Assembly (NCBI RefSeq): GCF_928097925.1
Contig: NZ_CAKMRI010000001.1
Span: 620,001 to 684,000 of the forward strand
Source: Mediannikoviicoccus vaginalis
GTDB lineage: Bacteria; Bacillota; Clostridia; Tissierellales; Peptoniphilaceae
Direction of reading: 5' to 3'
DNA length: 64,000 bases
The position numbers and the translations under genes are program-made. Shown here one piece after another: positions 1-8,800 of the stretch. How positions within the stretch are numbered: position 1 is the first letter of the stretch; every line of letters begins with the position of its first letter. The notes below the pieces were generated by a model, which did not search any database, had not been told where the DNA came from, and worked only from the letters and a program-made list of their open reading frames with translations.

Positions 1-3
1 CTA

Positions 4-1740
4 TCAATTATTTAATTTCCATGATTCCGCCTTAGTTTTTGCATTGATAAGGTCAGAATAAAGTCCATTATTTTTAATCAGTTCTTCATGATTACCACGT
101 TCTACTATTTCTCCATCTTTTAAGACTAAAATCTGGTCAGCATTTCTAATTGTCTTTAGTCTATGAGCAATCATTATTACTGTCTTATTTTTTGTTAATG
201 ATTCTATTGCTTCTTTAAGTTTATCTTCATTTTCTGGGTCTATATTTGCTGTTGCTTCATCAAAAATAATTATGTCTGCATCTTTTAGCATGGCTCTGGC
301 TATGGAGATTCTTTGTTTTTCTCCACCAGATAGACTTGCTCCACCTTCCCCAATGATAGTGTTATATCCATCTGGTAAAGCTTCTATAAATTCATGACAC
401 CTTGCTTTTTTAGCAGCTTGAACTACTTCTTCATGGCTCGCATTTTGTTTTCCAAATTTTATATTGTTTTCAATTGTATCCTCAAATAGGTATACATCTT
501 GAAATACCATGGAAATTGAATTCATAAGGTTTTCTATCTTATAGTCCTTAATATTCTTTCCACCTATTAAAATTTCTCCAGAATTTACATCCCAAAATCT
601 TGCTATTAGATTACAAAATGTTGTTTTACCAGATCCAGATGGTCCGACAATGGCAGTCATAGTATTTTCTTTTATCTCTGCTGATACATTTTTTAAAATT
701 TGTCTATCATCATAAGAAAAGCTGACATTTTTAAATACAATATCATGATTTTTTATTGGCTCTGTAATACTTCCTTCTTTCATATCTTCCATATCATTTA
801 CATAAGAATAAGAATCTATTGCATTCTCAACCATTCTTAGCATAGCCATAGCAGAGCCAGATGTTATAAGCCCATCAAATATTACAAAACTTGCTATAAG
901 TATCATAATAGTATTAACTATTTGACCATTTTCAACAAAATATAATTTTATTGAAATAAACAACATCAAACAAATTGTTATAGCTATTATGATTTTAGCT
1001 AATAAACTATATGGCATTATAGTTTTTTCTAAATCAAAAGAATATTCACTAGCACTATCAAAGCTCTTGTCAAGTTTTTTATTATTACTTCCTCGTAGAT
1101 TATATGATTTTATAATTTGCATTCCTTGCAATGTTGATAAGACTTCTTTGGTAAGTGATACCTGAATCTCATGAATCTTATCTGCATTTTTACTTGACCT
1201 TTTTTGCATACGAGCAATGATCATTAAAAATACAATAGAACCAACTATTGCTACAATACCTACCTTATAAGAAAACAAAAATAAGGATAAGATAAAAACA
1301 ATAGCATTAAGCATGCCACCGAAAACCATAATACACAAAGTTGGAACCCAAGTCTCTACATTATCTAAGTTAGTAGTCGCAATAGTTGTTAAATTTCCTA
1401 AACTTAAACTTGAGAAGAATCCCATGGGAACTTTTTTTATTTTTTCACCTAATTCAATTCTCTTGTGTCCAGCCATAAAATATCCGGCATGTGTTTGTTT
1501 GAGCATAGAGGAATTTTTTGAAATAATTACTCCGGCTATACTAATTAATAAAAATAAACTTGATATTCCTATTGTTTTAATGCTTATATCCTTGTTTACT
1601 ATCCCAAAAATCGCATAATAAATGGCTGCAAATTGTAGAGCATTAAAAATAGAACCGAAAAAATTAGCAAAGATTGATTTTTTTAGATACACTTGTTCTT
1701 CAATAGAAAAATTCCATATTTTTTTAAAAACACTAAGCAT
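4..1740 (-). CDS. ABC transporter, fused permease/ATPase, YbtQ-like half
   Basis: Half of a heterodimeric ABC transporter of the exporter fold: six membrane helices in the first ~300 residues, then an ATPase domain. Visible motifs are Walker A GPSGSGKT near residue 367, signature LSGGEKQR near 473, Walker B IIIFDEAT and the H-loop IAHRL. The wording IARFWDVNSG just after Walker A is typical of the YbtP/YbtQ/IrtAB group, whose members use the exporter fold to import metal-siderophore complexes (family knowledge). The start ATG has an AGGAG 5-8 bases upstream and overlaps the end of the preceding ABC gene by 8 bases, so the two are translationally coupled. The stop lies at the window edge, so whether more genes follow cannot be seen. 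Substrate is not readable; multidrug export is the alternative. Confidence 0.88.
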   Translation of the reverse strand: MLSVFKKIWNFSIEEQVYLKKSIFANFFGSIFNALQFAAIYYAIFGIVNKDISIKTIGISSLFLLISIAGVIISKNSSMLKQTHAGYFMAGHKRIELGEKIKKVPMGFFSSLSLGNLTTIATTNLDNVETWVPTLCIMVFGGMLNAIVFILSLFLFSYKVGIVAIVGSIVFLMIIARMQKRSSKNADKIHEIQVSLTKEVLSTLQGMQIIKSYNLRGSNNKKLDKSFDSASEYSFDLEKTIMPYSLLAKIIIAITICLMLFISIKLYFVENGQIVNTIMILIASFVIFDGLITSGSAMAMLRMVENAIDSYSYVNDMEDMKEGSITEPIKNHDIVFKNVSFSYDDRQILKNVSAEIKENTMTAIVGPSGSGKTTFCNLIARFWDVNSGEILIGGKNIKDYKIENLMNSISMVFQDVYLFEDTIENNIKFGKQNASHEEVVQAAKKARCHEFIEALPDGYNTIIGEGGASLSGGEKQRISIARAMLKDADIIIFDEATANIDPENEDKLKEAIESLTKNKTVIMIAHRLKTIRNADQILVLKDGEIVERGNHEELIKNNGLYSDLINAKTKAESWKLNN

Positions 1741-3451
1741 TTTCTTCTCCTTTCAAGGCAGTTTCCCAAAGATTGTGATAATCTTTTGATTCCTTCAAAA
1801 GCTCTTCATGACTCCCTTTACATGCAAGTTCTCCATTTTTAATTACAAATATATTATCTACATCTGTTATTGTCTTTAAACGATGGGCAATTATAATTAG
1901 AGTTTTCCCTTTGACAAGCTCTGATATTGCATCTTGAATCAAGGCTTCATTTTCAGGATCGATATAAGAGGTAGCCTCGTCTAAAATAACTATTGGAGCA
2001 TTCTTTATCATAGCTCTTGCAATTGATATTCTTTGCCTTTCTCCTCCAGACAAATGTTTACCAGCTTCTCCTACTCTTGTATCATATCCATCTGACAACT
2101 TCATTATAAAATCATGGCAGGCTGCTTTCTTACATACTTCAATTATTTCCTCATCACTAGCATTTTTATTTCCTATTCTGATGTTATCTTTAATTGACAT
2201 ATCAAAAAGAAAATTATCTTGTGCTACATAGGAAATAACAGTAGATAACTTTTCAAGGGACATATCTTTAATATTTACATTTCCTATACTTATAGAACCA
2301 CTATCTACATCCCAAAATCCTGAAATTAGTTTTGCAATAGTCGACTTTCCCGAACCCGATTCGCCTACTAAAGCATTCACACTTCCTTCTTCTATATTTA
2401 TATTTATATTGTTTAGGACTTGCTTATCTTTTTCATAAGAAAAATCTACGTTTTTTATCTCTATATTATAATTTTTTATATCCAAATTTTCATTTTTATG
2501 AGATAATTCTCTCGCAGAAAGTATATTTTTAATCTCTTCGAAAATAGTTGACATTCTTCCAATATCATCTTCAAAAGTCATTACTCTCATAATATTTTGG
2601 ATAGTCCCAAAAGAAAGGATTATCAATGTTAAAAATACACCACCATCTAGTGAACCATTCATACAGAAATATAAACCAAATGGTATAATTGTCAAAATAC
2701 CAACTGGAGCAATAGACATACTTATCGCATAGTCTCTTGTATTTTCTCCCATCCAATCATAATAGTAATTTGCCTTTTTATACACATTGTCCCTGTATTT
2801 TCTATAAGATTTTTCGCCTTGATTAAATGTTTTAATAACCTCTATTCCATTTATATATTCAACCACGGAATTATTCATATCTTGGCCAATTTTAACTGCT
2901 TGTGGAAACTTTACCTTCATTCTTTTCATCGGCCCTGTCATAAAAAATCCACCAATAACTAATGGAATTAAAGATATTAAACTTAGTCTATAATCTAAAA
3001 CTAACATGTAAACAAATAATATTATAGGTCCGACTAAATTAGCTGTCATCTCAGGTATCATATGAGCCAATGTTGTTTCAGTATTATCGACTTGATTTAC
3101 AATTATGTCTTTTAACTTACCAGTAGATTCATTCAATATATCTCCTAATGGCATATTAAATAATTTTTCCATAAGGCTTTTTCTTATATCTCGTATTATT
3201 TTATAGGCTGTTTTATGAGAAATCATTGTTGACAAAAACATAAACACTTCTTTGATTATAAGACATAAAAGTATAAAGAAAATTTTATTTATATAGTAAT
3301 AAAAATCTTGGCTACCATCAATTAATGATATAATCATCTTACTTAGAATAATATATACAAAAAGATTTGAAATTACTCCAAGTATTGCAAACAAGACAGA
3401 AATAAAATATGGTGTTTTATTTCTCTTAATATATTTTTTTAATAGATCCAT
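1733..3451 (-). CDS. ABC transporter, fused permease/ATPase, YbtP-like half
   Basis: Partner half-transporter of the gene at 4-1740. N-terminal membrane helices (to about residue 300) are followed by an ATPase domain with Walker A GESGSGKST near residue 367, signature LSGGERQR, Walker B IVILDEATS and H-loop IAHRL. The open frame extends 7 codons further upstream, but I choose the ATG at 3451 because AAAGGAG precedes it at good spacing; that AAAGGAG is itself formed by the last codons of the TetR gene, showing an operon tetR-ABC-ABC. Also carries the FWDVDSG wording of the YbtPQ/IrtAB group. A siderophore-like or other small metal-complex substrate is an inference; a drug-export role is not excluded. 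Confidence 0.88.
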   Translation of the reverse strand: MDLLKKYIKRNKTPYFISVLFAILGVISNLFVYIILSKMIISLIDGSQDFYYYINKIFFILLCLIIKEVFMFLSTMISHKTAYKIIRDIRKSLMEKLFNMPLGDILNESTGKLKDIIVNQVDNTETTLAHMIPEMTANLVGPIILFVYMLVLDYRLSLISLIPLVIGGFFMTGPMKRMKVKFPQAVKIGQDMNNSVVEYINGIEVIKTFNQGEKSYRKYRDNVYKKANYYYDWMGENTRDYAISMSIAPVGILTIIPFGLYFCMNGSLDGGVFLTLIILSFGTIQNIMRVMTFEDDIGRMSTIFEEIKNILSARELSHKNENLDIKNYNIEIKNVDFSYEKDKQVLNNININIEEGSVNALVGESGSGKSTIAKLISGFWDVDSGSISIGNVNIKDMSLEKLSTVISYVAQDNFLFDMSIKDNIRIGNKNASDEEIIEVCKKAACHDFIMKLSDGYDTRVGEAGKHLSGGERQRISIARAMIKNAPIVILDEATSYIDPENEALIQDAISELVKGKTLIIIAHRLKTITDVDNIFVIKNGELACKGSHEELLKESKDYHNLWETALKGEENA

Positions 3452-3455
3452 AAAT

Positions 3456-4052
3456 TTAACTCCTTTCATCATCTTTTTTCATTACATTTGTAAAATAAGT
3501 CTCTATCATTTCAGTTAGATATATCTTATTTTTTACAAAATTCTCACGTGCATTCAAAATTTCGCAAGCCATCAATCCAGAATTCATAATATTAATCATA
3601 AATTCAAATGTTTCATCAGAAGGTAACTCGTTAAACAAAGTAGAAAACAATTCTTTAAATACTTGTATGGACTCTTTTTTTATTTTCACATATAGTTTTT
3701 TCAAATCATCATTTTCTTTTAACTCACATAAAAACATAACATAAAGCTTTACATAATCATTATCTGCAAGTATCTTGTCTATAATCATTCTTGAAAACAA
3801 CTGTGGACTTAATATTAATCCTTCATCATAACTTGATTTTTGAACAATATCTTTTCTATTTAAATTACCTTCCATCATAATGTCGTATAAGATTTCATGC
3901 GTAGAACCATAATGATGATACAAGCCACCTCTAGAAAGCCCAGTAGCTTCCATAATGTCATTCATAACTGTATTTCTAAATCCCTTATCCAAAAAGACTT
4001 TAATAGCTGCTTGTCTAATCTGCTTTTTTCTTTCATCAGCTTCCATTTTCAT
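3456..4052 (-). CDS. TetR/AcrR family transcriptional regulator
   Basis: 198-residue repressor with an N-terminal helix-turn-helix (about residues 8-52; ATGLSRGGLYHHYGS is the recognition segment, typical of TetR) and a divergent C-terminal ligand-binding domain. A TTG at 4070 could extend the frame, but a GGAGG lies upstream of the ATG at 4052, so 4052 is preferred. First gene of the operon with the two ABC genes. Immediately upstream lies a perfect 7-bp-arm palindrome over the predicted transcription start of a near-consensus promoter, the classic arrangement for TetR autorepression. It probably senses the substrate of the neighbouring transporter; this is inference. Confidence 0.87.
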   Translation of the reverse strand: MKMEADERKKQIRQAAIKVFLDKGFRNTVMNDIMEATGLSRGGLYHHYGSTHEILYDIMMEGNLNRKDIVQKSSYDEGLILSPQLFSRMIIDKILADNDYVKLYVMFLCELKENDDLKKLYVKIKKESIQVFKELFSTLFNELPSDETFEFMINIMNSGLMACEILNARENFVKNKIYLTEMIETYFTNVMKKDDERS

Positions 4053-4070
4053 TTCATAAATAACCTCCAA

Positions 4071-4120
4071 ACCGACACTCTTGTCGGTATTATTGTATCA
4101 GAACTGATAATCATTGTCAA
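4071..4120 (-). promoter_or_regulatory. tetR-ABC operon promoter with palindromic operator
   Basis: Reading the minus strand: TTGACA (4115-4120), 17-base spacer, TACAAT (4092-4097). Transcription should start near 4085. The palindrome accgaca-ctct-tgtcggt at 4071-4088 (7-bp perfect arms, 4-bp centre) covers that start point. This is seen directly; binding by the adjacent TetR is inferred. Confidence 0.72.
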
Positions 4121-4161
4121 TAGCTTCGCTTATACTTCTTTATTAATTTTTTTAAATGCGG

Positions 4162-4167
4162 TATAAT
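4162..4167 (+). promoter_or_regulatory. Possible -10 box of the mobC-relaxase operon
   Basis: A TATAAT box in gcggTATAATtaat faces mobC. The -35 position (TTTATT at 4139-4144, 17-base spacer) is weak, so regulation or an activator is possible. Confidence 0.4.
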
Positions 4168-4217
4168 TAATAAAACCTAATAAACGCTTAACGCTTATAA
4201 CTTTAATAGCAAGCACA

Positions 4218-4312
4218 GTAAGTGAGTACCCACTTACTAAAAATTGATGGAGCAGAACTTTTATGGACTGCTTCTTTTTTTATCAATTTTACCTTGTTAG
4301 GGAGAACCCTAA
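4218..4312 (+). other. Candidate oriT of the mobC/VirD2-like relaxase
   Basis: Non-coding leader upstream of mobC with two inverted repeats: agtaagtg/cacttact separated by 6 bases near 4218-4239, and TTAGGG-agaa-CCCTAA at 4297-4312. Inverted repeats just upstream of mobC and relaxase genes are the usual place for oriT in ICEs. The nick site itself is not recognisable to me. Confidence 0.4.
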
Positions 4313-4344
4313 GACCCCAATATTTTATGATAAGGAGATATACT

Positions 4345-4701
4345 ATGGATAATAGAAAAAGAAATAATCAACTAAAAATATATTTAACAGATGAAGAAAA
4401 AGAAATCTTTGAAAAGAAAATGAAACTTGCTAATTGTAAAACTATGTCCCACTTTCTTAGAAAGTGTGTATTAGAAAAAGAGATTTATGTTGTAGATTTA
4501 GAACCATTTAGAAACCTACAATGGCTACTTTCGAATGCAACAAATAATATAAACCAGATTGCAAAAGCAACTAATACAACTGGTGTTATATACAAAAATG
4601 AAATTGAAGCAATGAATAAAGAAATAGAAAAATTATCAAGAAAAATATGGCAGATCCATTCCCTACTTCTTAATAAATCAAAAGAAAGCTATGGTGACTA
4701 A
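4345..4701 (+). CDS. mobC: MobC-like relaxosome accessory protein
   Basis: 118-residue protein of the plasmid-mobilization relaxosome family. The N-terminus resembles a ribbon-helix-helix DNA binder (KIYLTDEEKEIFEKKMKLA) followed by the MobC-type segment LLSNATNNINQIAKATNTTG, which is the hallmark of the family. The frame is open from 4222 without being coding; the ATG at 4345 has AAGGAG 7 bases upstream. It ends at 4701, essentially touching the relaxase start (4703), so the two form one operon. It is expected to bind oriT and load the relaxase. Confidence 0.85.
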   Translation: MDNRKRNNQLKIYLTDEEKEIFEKKMKLANCKTMSHFLRKCVLEKEIYVVDLEPFRNLQWLLSNATNNINQIAKATNTTGVIYKNEIEAMNKEIEKLSRKIWQIHSLLLNKSKESYGD

Positions 4702-4702
4702 T

Positions 4703-6034
4703 ATGGCAATTACAAAAATACATCCTATAAAATCAACTCTAAATTTGGCAATAGATTATATAACTAAGAGTGAAAAAACTAATGAAAAAGTCTTGGTATC
4801 TTCATTTAAATGTTATCCATCTACTGCCCATATTCAATTTATGAAAACACGAGAAGACAATGATACTAAAGGTACAGTCTTAGCTAGACATTTAATCCAA
4901 TCTTTTCTACCAGGAGAGGTTGATCCTATAAAAGCTCATGAAATTGGAATGGAATTATGTAAGAAAATTTTAAAAGAAGATTATGAATTTGTTCTTGCAA
5001 CTCATATAGATAGAGGGCATATCCATAACCATATTATTTTTAATAATGTTAATTACAAGACTGGTAAATGCTACCAATCTAACAAAAAAACTTACCATAA
5101 AATCAGGTATCAAAGTGACGAATTATGTAAAGAAAATAAGCTTTCAGTCATTGATGAATATTATGAAGCTTACAAAAGAAAATACAAAACTGCTGGTAAA
5201 TCTTGGTACGAATATGACCAAAATAAGAAAGGAAATTCTTGGAAGTCTAAACTGCAATTTGATATAGATAGAATGATTAATAAGTCTAAATCGTGGGAAG
5301 AGTTTTTAGAAAATATGAAGTCTCTTGATTATGAAATTAAGTTTGGTAAACATATTGCTTTTCGTCATAAAGATAAGCAAAGATTTACAAGAGCTAAGAC
5401 TATCGGTGAAGATTATACTGAAGAGAAAATCAAAGAAAGAATAGATTTAGCTATTAAAAACAAAGCTAATCCTACTAAAAAACGAGTGGGAAATGTTATT
5501 GATATATCTACTAATGAAAAAGTACAATCTTCTAAAGGTTATGAAGTTTGGGCAAGAAAACACAATATCAAAACAATGGCTGATTCAATAATTAAACTTA
5601 GAGAACAAGGAATTAATTCAATTACACAACTCGATGATCTTATTAAAAAATCTGCAGATGATAGACAAGACTTGTTAGATGAAATAAAGAAAATTGAAGC
5701 TGAAATGAAGAGTCTATCTCAAGATATGGAAAATATAAATACTATAAATAAGTATCGTGAAATCTATAAATACCACAAGAAAAATCCTGAGGATAAACAA
5801 TTTGCAGAAGAATATTATAGTGAACTTTCCGTCTACAAAATAGCTGCTAAAGAAATTTTAGAAAACTATAAAAAACTACCAAACACAAAAGAAATACTAG
5901 CAAACCTCGATAAATTGCAAGAAAAAAAGAACACCCTTATGCAAGAGTATTCTTTGAATAAAGAACAATTTTCTGACCTTGTTCAGTATAGAAAAAACTA
6001 TGAAAATTATTATGGGAAGGAAGTAGAGAGGTAA
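4703..6034 (+). CDS. Relaxase, VirD2-like (Relaxase/Mobilization nuclease domain)
   Basis: 443-residue relaxase of the PF03432-type family found in Tn1549-like ICEs. The metal-binding triad is visible in THIDRGHIHNHIIFNN (near residue 100), and an N-terminal catalytic tyrosine candidate lies in AIDYITKSEK. The C-terminal third is helical and charged (coiled coil). It would nick oriT, bind the 5' end covalently and pilot the strand through the type IV channel. An ATG at 4691 overlapping mobC is an alternative start. It converges with qatD; the 9-bp-arm hairpin over its stop lies between them. Unlike the two MobA/MobL relaxases elsewhere here, it lacks the shared S-x-I-x-Q tail. Confidence 0.85.
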   Translation: MAITKIHPIKSTLNLAIDYITKSEKTNEKVLVSSFKCYPSTAHIQFMKTREDNDTKGTVLARHLIQSFLPGEVDPIKAHEIGMELCKKILKEDYEFVLATHIDRGHIHNHIIFNNVNYKTGKCYQSNKKTYHKIRYQSDELCKENKLSVIDEYYEAYKRKYKTAGKSWYEYDQNKKGNSWKSKLQFDIDRMINKSKSWEEFLENMKSLDYEIKFGKHIAFRHKDKQRFTRAKTIGEDYTEEKIKERIDLAIKNKANPTKKRVGNVIDISTNEKVQSSKGYEVWARKHNIKTMADSIIKLREQGINSITQLDDLIKKSADDRQDLLDEIKKIEAEMKSLSQDMENINTINKYREIYKYHKKNPEDKQFAEEYYSELSVYKIAAKEILENYKKLPNTKEILANLDKLQEKKNTLMQEYSLNKEQFSDLVQYRKNYENYYGKEVER

Positions 6035-6043
6035 CTACTTCCT
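6018..6043. terminator. Hairpin between convergent relaxase and qatD
   Basis: AGGAAGTAG - 8-base loop - CTACTTCCT spans the relaxase stop codon and touches the qatD stop. The stem is perfect but there is no T run, so it is at best a weak bidirectional terminator. Confidence 0.45.
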
Positions 6044-6761
6044 ATCCTAATATCTTCTTTGAATTAGCTTGGATTTGAATAGTAACATCTTCTAAATTAC
6101 ATTTTTTTATTTTTGCTATTTGAGCAATAGTATCTTCTAATATTTTATAATCATATCTTTTTTTACTTTCTTTTGTAAAAGGAGCATCTGTTTCTAAAAC
6201 AATTCTATCTATAGGTACACTGTGAATTAAATCAGCACCTTTTTTTGTTGTTGTCATATCTAAATTGACAGATATATATATGTTTTGATTTTTCATCATA
6301 CCATCTAGGAGTCTTTTAAGAGTTCCTGTGTACCAATGTAGAATGTATATATTATTGTTATTAATTAATTCTTCAAATATAGAACTTTCAGCTTTTCTTG
6401 AGTGAATTGATATAATCTTACCATCACTTTTATTACACTCATCCATTATTTCTCGAAATATTCTTAGTTGTTTTTCAAAAGATTCTTTATTTCTTTCAGA
6501 ATTATCTAGACCTATTTCCCCTACGAACCTTGTCTTATACAAATTTTGTTTAAATTTTTCAAAATAATTAGGGTACTCTTCAATCAATTCTGGATGATAG
6601 CCTAAAGCTAAAAAATTATTTTTAGAATCTTTATATTTTGGATAGTATCTTTCAAACAAAACTGGTAAATTTGTCATAAAAACTATTTTATTACCATTGT
6701 TTAACATTTTAAAATTGTCATTATATAAATCTGGATGGCAATGAAAATCAATCAACTTCAT
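6042..6761 (-). CDS. qatD: QatD, TatD-family metal-dependent hydrolase of Qat defense
   Basis: 239 residues with the TatD amidohydrolase fold: IDFHCHPDLY near the N-terminus (metal-binding H-x-H), GEIGLDN, HSRKAE, LHWYTGT and ETDAPF near the C-terminus, i.e. the usual metal ligands in order. TatD enzymes are DNases; in the QatABCD anti-phage system this is the fourth component. It overlaps qatC by 14 bases, so it is translationally coupled to it. Identification rests on the intact four-gene order KAP ATPase - QatB - QueC-like - TatD. Confidence 0.9.
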   Translation of the reverse strand: MKLIDFHCHPDLYNDNFKMLNNGNKIVFMTNLPVLFERYYPKYKDSKNNFLALGYHPELIEEYPNYFEKFKQNLYKTRFVGEIGLDNSERNKESFEKQLRIFREIMDECNKSDGKIISIHSRKAESSIFEELINNNNIYILHWYTGTLKRLLDGMMKNQNIYISVNLDMTTTKKGADLIHSVPIDRIVLETDAPFTKESKKRYDYKILEDTIAQIAKIKKCNLEDVTIQIQANSKKILG

Positions 6762-8040
6762 TCATATCTACCTCATTAAATATTTTATTTAATTCTTCTA
6801 TACTCCTATTATAAACGTCTGCAAACTCAAATAAGTTATCTGTTAATGGACCAGATTTCTGTATCTCAAATACCGCTTTTTTGGGATTATGCTTTTCAAG
6901 CATTTGTAAAAAAGCATTTCTGTTTAAGATTCCAGCTTCAGATTTTTCTAGGTTTTTATGTCTATACTCCGTTTCATCTTTCCCATAAGCTGATATTATA
7001 GCTGCTTTTCTAACTATGCAAGGGATGCAATCTCCACAGTGTTTTGATGTTTTTTCTTTTTTAAATCTACCATTATCTGGGTGTGAGCAAGACATAGTAT
7101 TAACATACTGCTCTTTTAGGAAGCTACTATTTTTACACTCTTTCATCATTTCACCTTTAGTTTTGAATTGATATGGATTAATGATTCTAATATCTAAATT
7201 CATATTATTTATTAAAGTTTGTAATTTTTTCATGTAGTATGGATGTGTAGTTCTTGTACTGCTGCTCCCAAACCTTGATCCAGATAAAGGAACATTTAAA
7301 GAGATATAACCATTTTCAGGGATATATAGCTGAGTTTTTCTACCAAAAGCTGAGGCATAAACAATTGCATGCGAAAAAAACATAAAAGATCTTGTTCTAG
7401 TTGTATCTTCTTTACCATTCTTAGCAACAACATATGATTGCACCTGATCTCTATCATCTAACTTATATTTATTCTTTACAGCTTTAAAAATATCATCTTG
7501 ATAGCTTTTAGTTCCTTTTCCTCCGCCATAATGACTAACTAGTAATATTGAAGAGGTTGAATCTTCAAGCAAGTCTATTGCTCCTATAAAAGAGTCTAAA
7601 CCACCTGAAAACATACAAATTTTGTCATAGCTCCTCTTATTCAACTCTTTATACTTTTTAGATGAATAGTATATTTGCTCTTGATACACAGTTTTAGGTC
7701 TAAATTCAAAAGTCCAATTGTCACCACTTAAAAAATTCAACATATCAGTTACTAATACTTTTTGAGAGTTCCAAAAATCAATGTCAGATACAGGAATATT
7801 TAGTTTGATAGTCCTAGTCCAACCATCATTTTGAGTATCTCTTTTTACTATTCGATCAGCTACAAAAACAAAAATCGATAAATATAATAAATCAATGGCT
7901 AATTTTGAAAAATCTTTCTCTAACTTAATGTAATTATCCCAGAAATTAAAGCCAATATCTTTTTTATTTGTTATATCTAGTTTTTCATCAAATCCTTCAG
8001 GAATATTATCAATTGATTCATTTGTACAATATATTCTCAT
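6748..8040 (-). CDS. qatC: QatC, QueC-like PP-loop ATPase of Qat defense
   Basis: 430 residues. A PP-loop pyrophosphatase signature CMFSGGLDSF lies near residue 140, and a zinc-binding cysteine cluster (CSHPDNGRF ... HCGDCIPC) near residues 320-345, both as in QueC, the 7-cyano-7-deazaguanine synthase. It is longer than housekeeping QueC (about 220 aa) and there are no other queuosine or 7-deazaguanine genes nearby, which fits the defense version rather than tRNA modification. Start ATG follows the qatB stop within the same ribosome-binding segment (GAGGAATAAAATG). Confidence 0.92.
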   Translation of the reverse strand: MRIYCTNESIDNIPEGFDEKLDITNKKDIGFNFWDNYIKLEKDFSKLAIDLLYLSIFVFVADRIVKRDTQNDGWTRTIKLNIPVSDIDFWNSQKVLVTDMLNFLSGDNWTFEFRPKTVYQEQIYYSSKKYKELNKRSYDKICMFSGGLDSFIGAIDLLEDSTSSILLVSHYGGGKGTKSYQDDIFKAVKNKYKLDDRDQVQSYVVAKNGKEDTTRTRSFMFFSHAIVYASAFGRKTQLYIPENGYISLNVPLSGSRFGSSSTRTTHPYYMKKLQTLINNMNLDIRIINPYQFKTKGEMMKECKNSSFLKEQYVNTMSCSHPDNGRFKKEKTSKHCGDCIPCIVRKAAIISAYGKDETEYRHKNLEKSEAGILNRNAFLQMLEKHNPKKAVFEIQKSGPLTDNLFEFADVYNRSIEELNKIFNEVDMNEVD

Positions 8041-8041
8041 T

Positions 8042-8785
8042 TTATTCCTCCATAATCTCTAAGCAAGAAGTTAAAATCTTATTAAATGAATCTTCAGTGA
8101 AATAATTATCTTTATATGAATTAAATCCCACCTCAACGCAAGCTTGAATATATTCCTTAATATCTCTTTCAATCCTAATAGCTTCTTGAATATTGCTTCC
8201 CTTTTTTTCAAATGAATATCCGTAATCAACTAACATTAATTGCCAAATTAATTCCCTAGTAAAATACTGAAGTAAGTATTTTGATTCAATTTCAGTTAAA
8301 GAATCTTTGTCACCTAACAATAAGTTCATTTCTTCCAAAGTGTTTACTGTAGCACTCCTTATAGCTATATCATCTTTTGATATAGAATTTTCTACTACAT
8401 AATTTGCCAAAAGCGATATAGATTCTACCGTGGATTTATTTATAAATTGATTTCCTAATGAAGCAATCGTAGTAGTAAATCCATTTTTTGTTATACTACT
8501 CAATAAATTAGAAAAATTATTCCCTGCGGAACTTATCCCTTGCCTTGATGAGAAAGCTTTAGCTCCACCATTTGCCCCAATATAATTACTGACAACTTTC
8601 TTCGAACTTCCAATGTTCCCACCAGAAGAAATATATTTACTCATGGATGTTTTGGCTGATGTCCAATTCGGTTTATCTAAATCTTTTTTATTGTCTTTAT
8701 CATCGTTATTGTTATCTTCTTGTAAAAAGTCATTTGGTAATAATGCATTTCCTTTTTTACCTTTAAAAGAACTTGATGTACCCAA
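8042..8785 (-). CDS. qatB: QatB, Qat defense component
   Basis: 247 residues starting MGTSSS, the characteristic QatB N-terminus, followed by a glycine/serine/asparagine-rich low-complexity segment (to ~residue 100) and a helical C-terminal domain. The start codon is TTG, supported by GGAGG six bases before it and by the conserved MGTS beginning. Its biochemical role is unknown; in known systems all four Qat genes are needed for phage protection. It lies 15 bases after qatA. Confidence 0.85.
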   Translation of the reverse strand: MGTSSSFKGKKGNALLPNDFLQEDNNNDDKDNKKDLDKPNWTSAKTSMSKYISSGGNIGSSKKVVSNYIGANGGAKAFSSRQGISSAGNNFSNLLSSITKNGFTTTIASLGNQFINKSTVESISLLANYVVENSISKDDIAIRSATVNTLEEMNLLLGDKDSLTEIESKYLLQYFTRELIWQLMLVDYGYSFEKKGSNIQEAIRIERDIKEYIQACVEVGFNSYKDNYFTEDSFNKILTSCLEIMEE

Positions 8786-8800
8786 TACATACCTCCATCT

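Noticed and set aside
1313-1618. 101-codon plus-strand frame opposite the ABC gene
   Set aside because: Antisense shadow, no RBS, no recognisable protein.
4222-4344. Upstream extension of mobC
   Set aside because: Covers the inverted repeats of the candidate oriT and has no RBS; ATG 4345 has AAGGAG.
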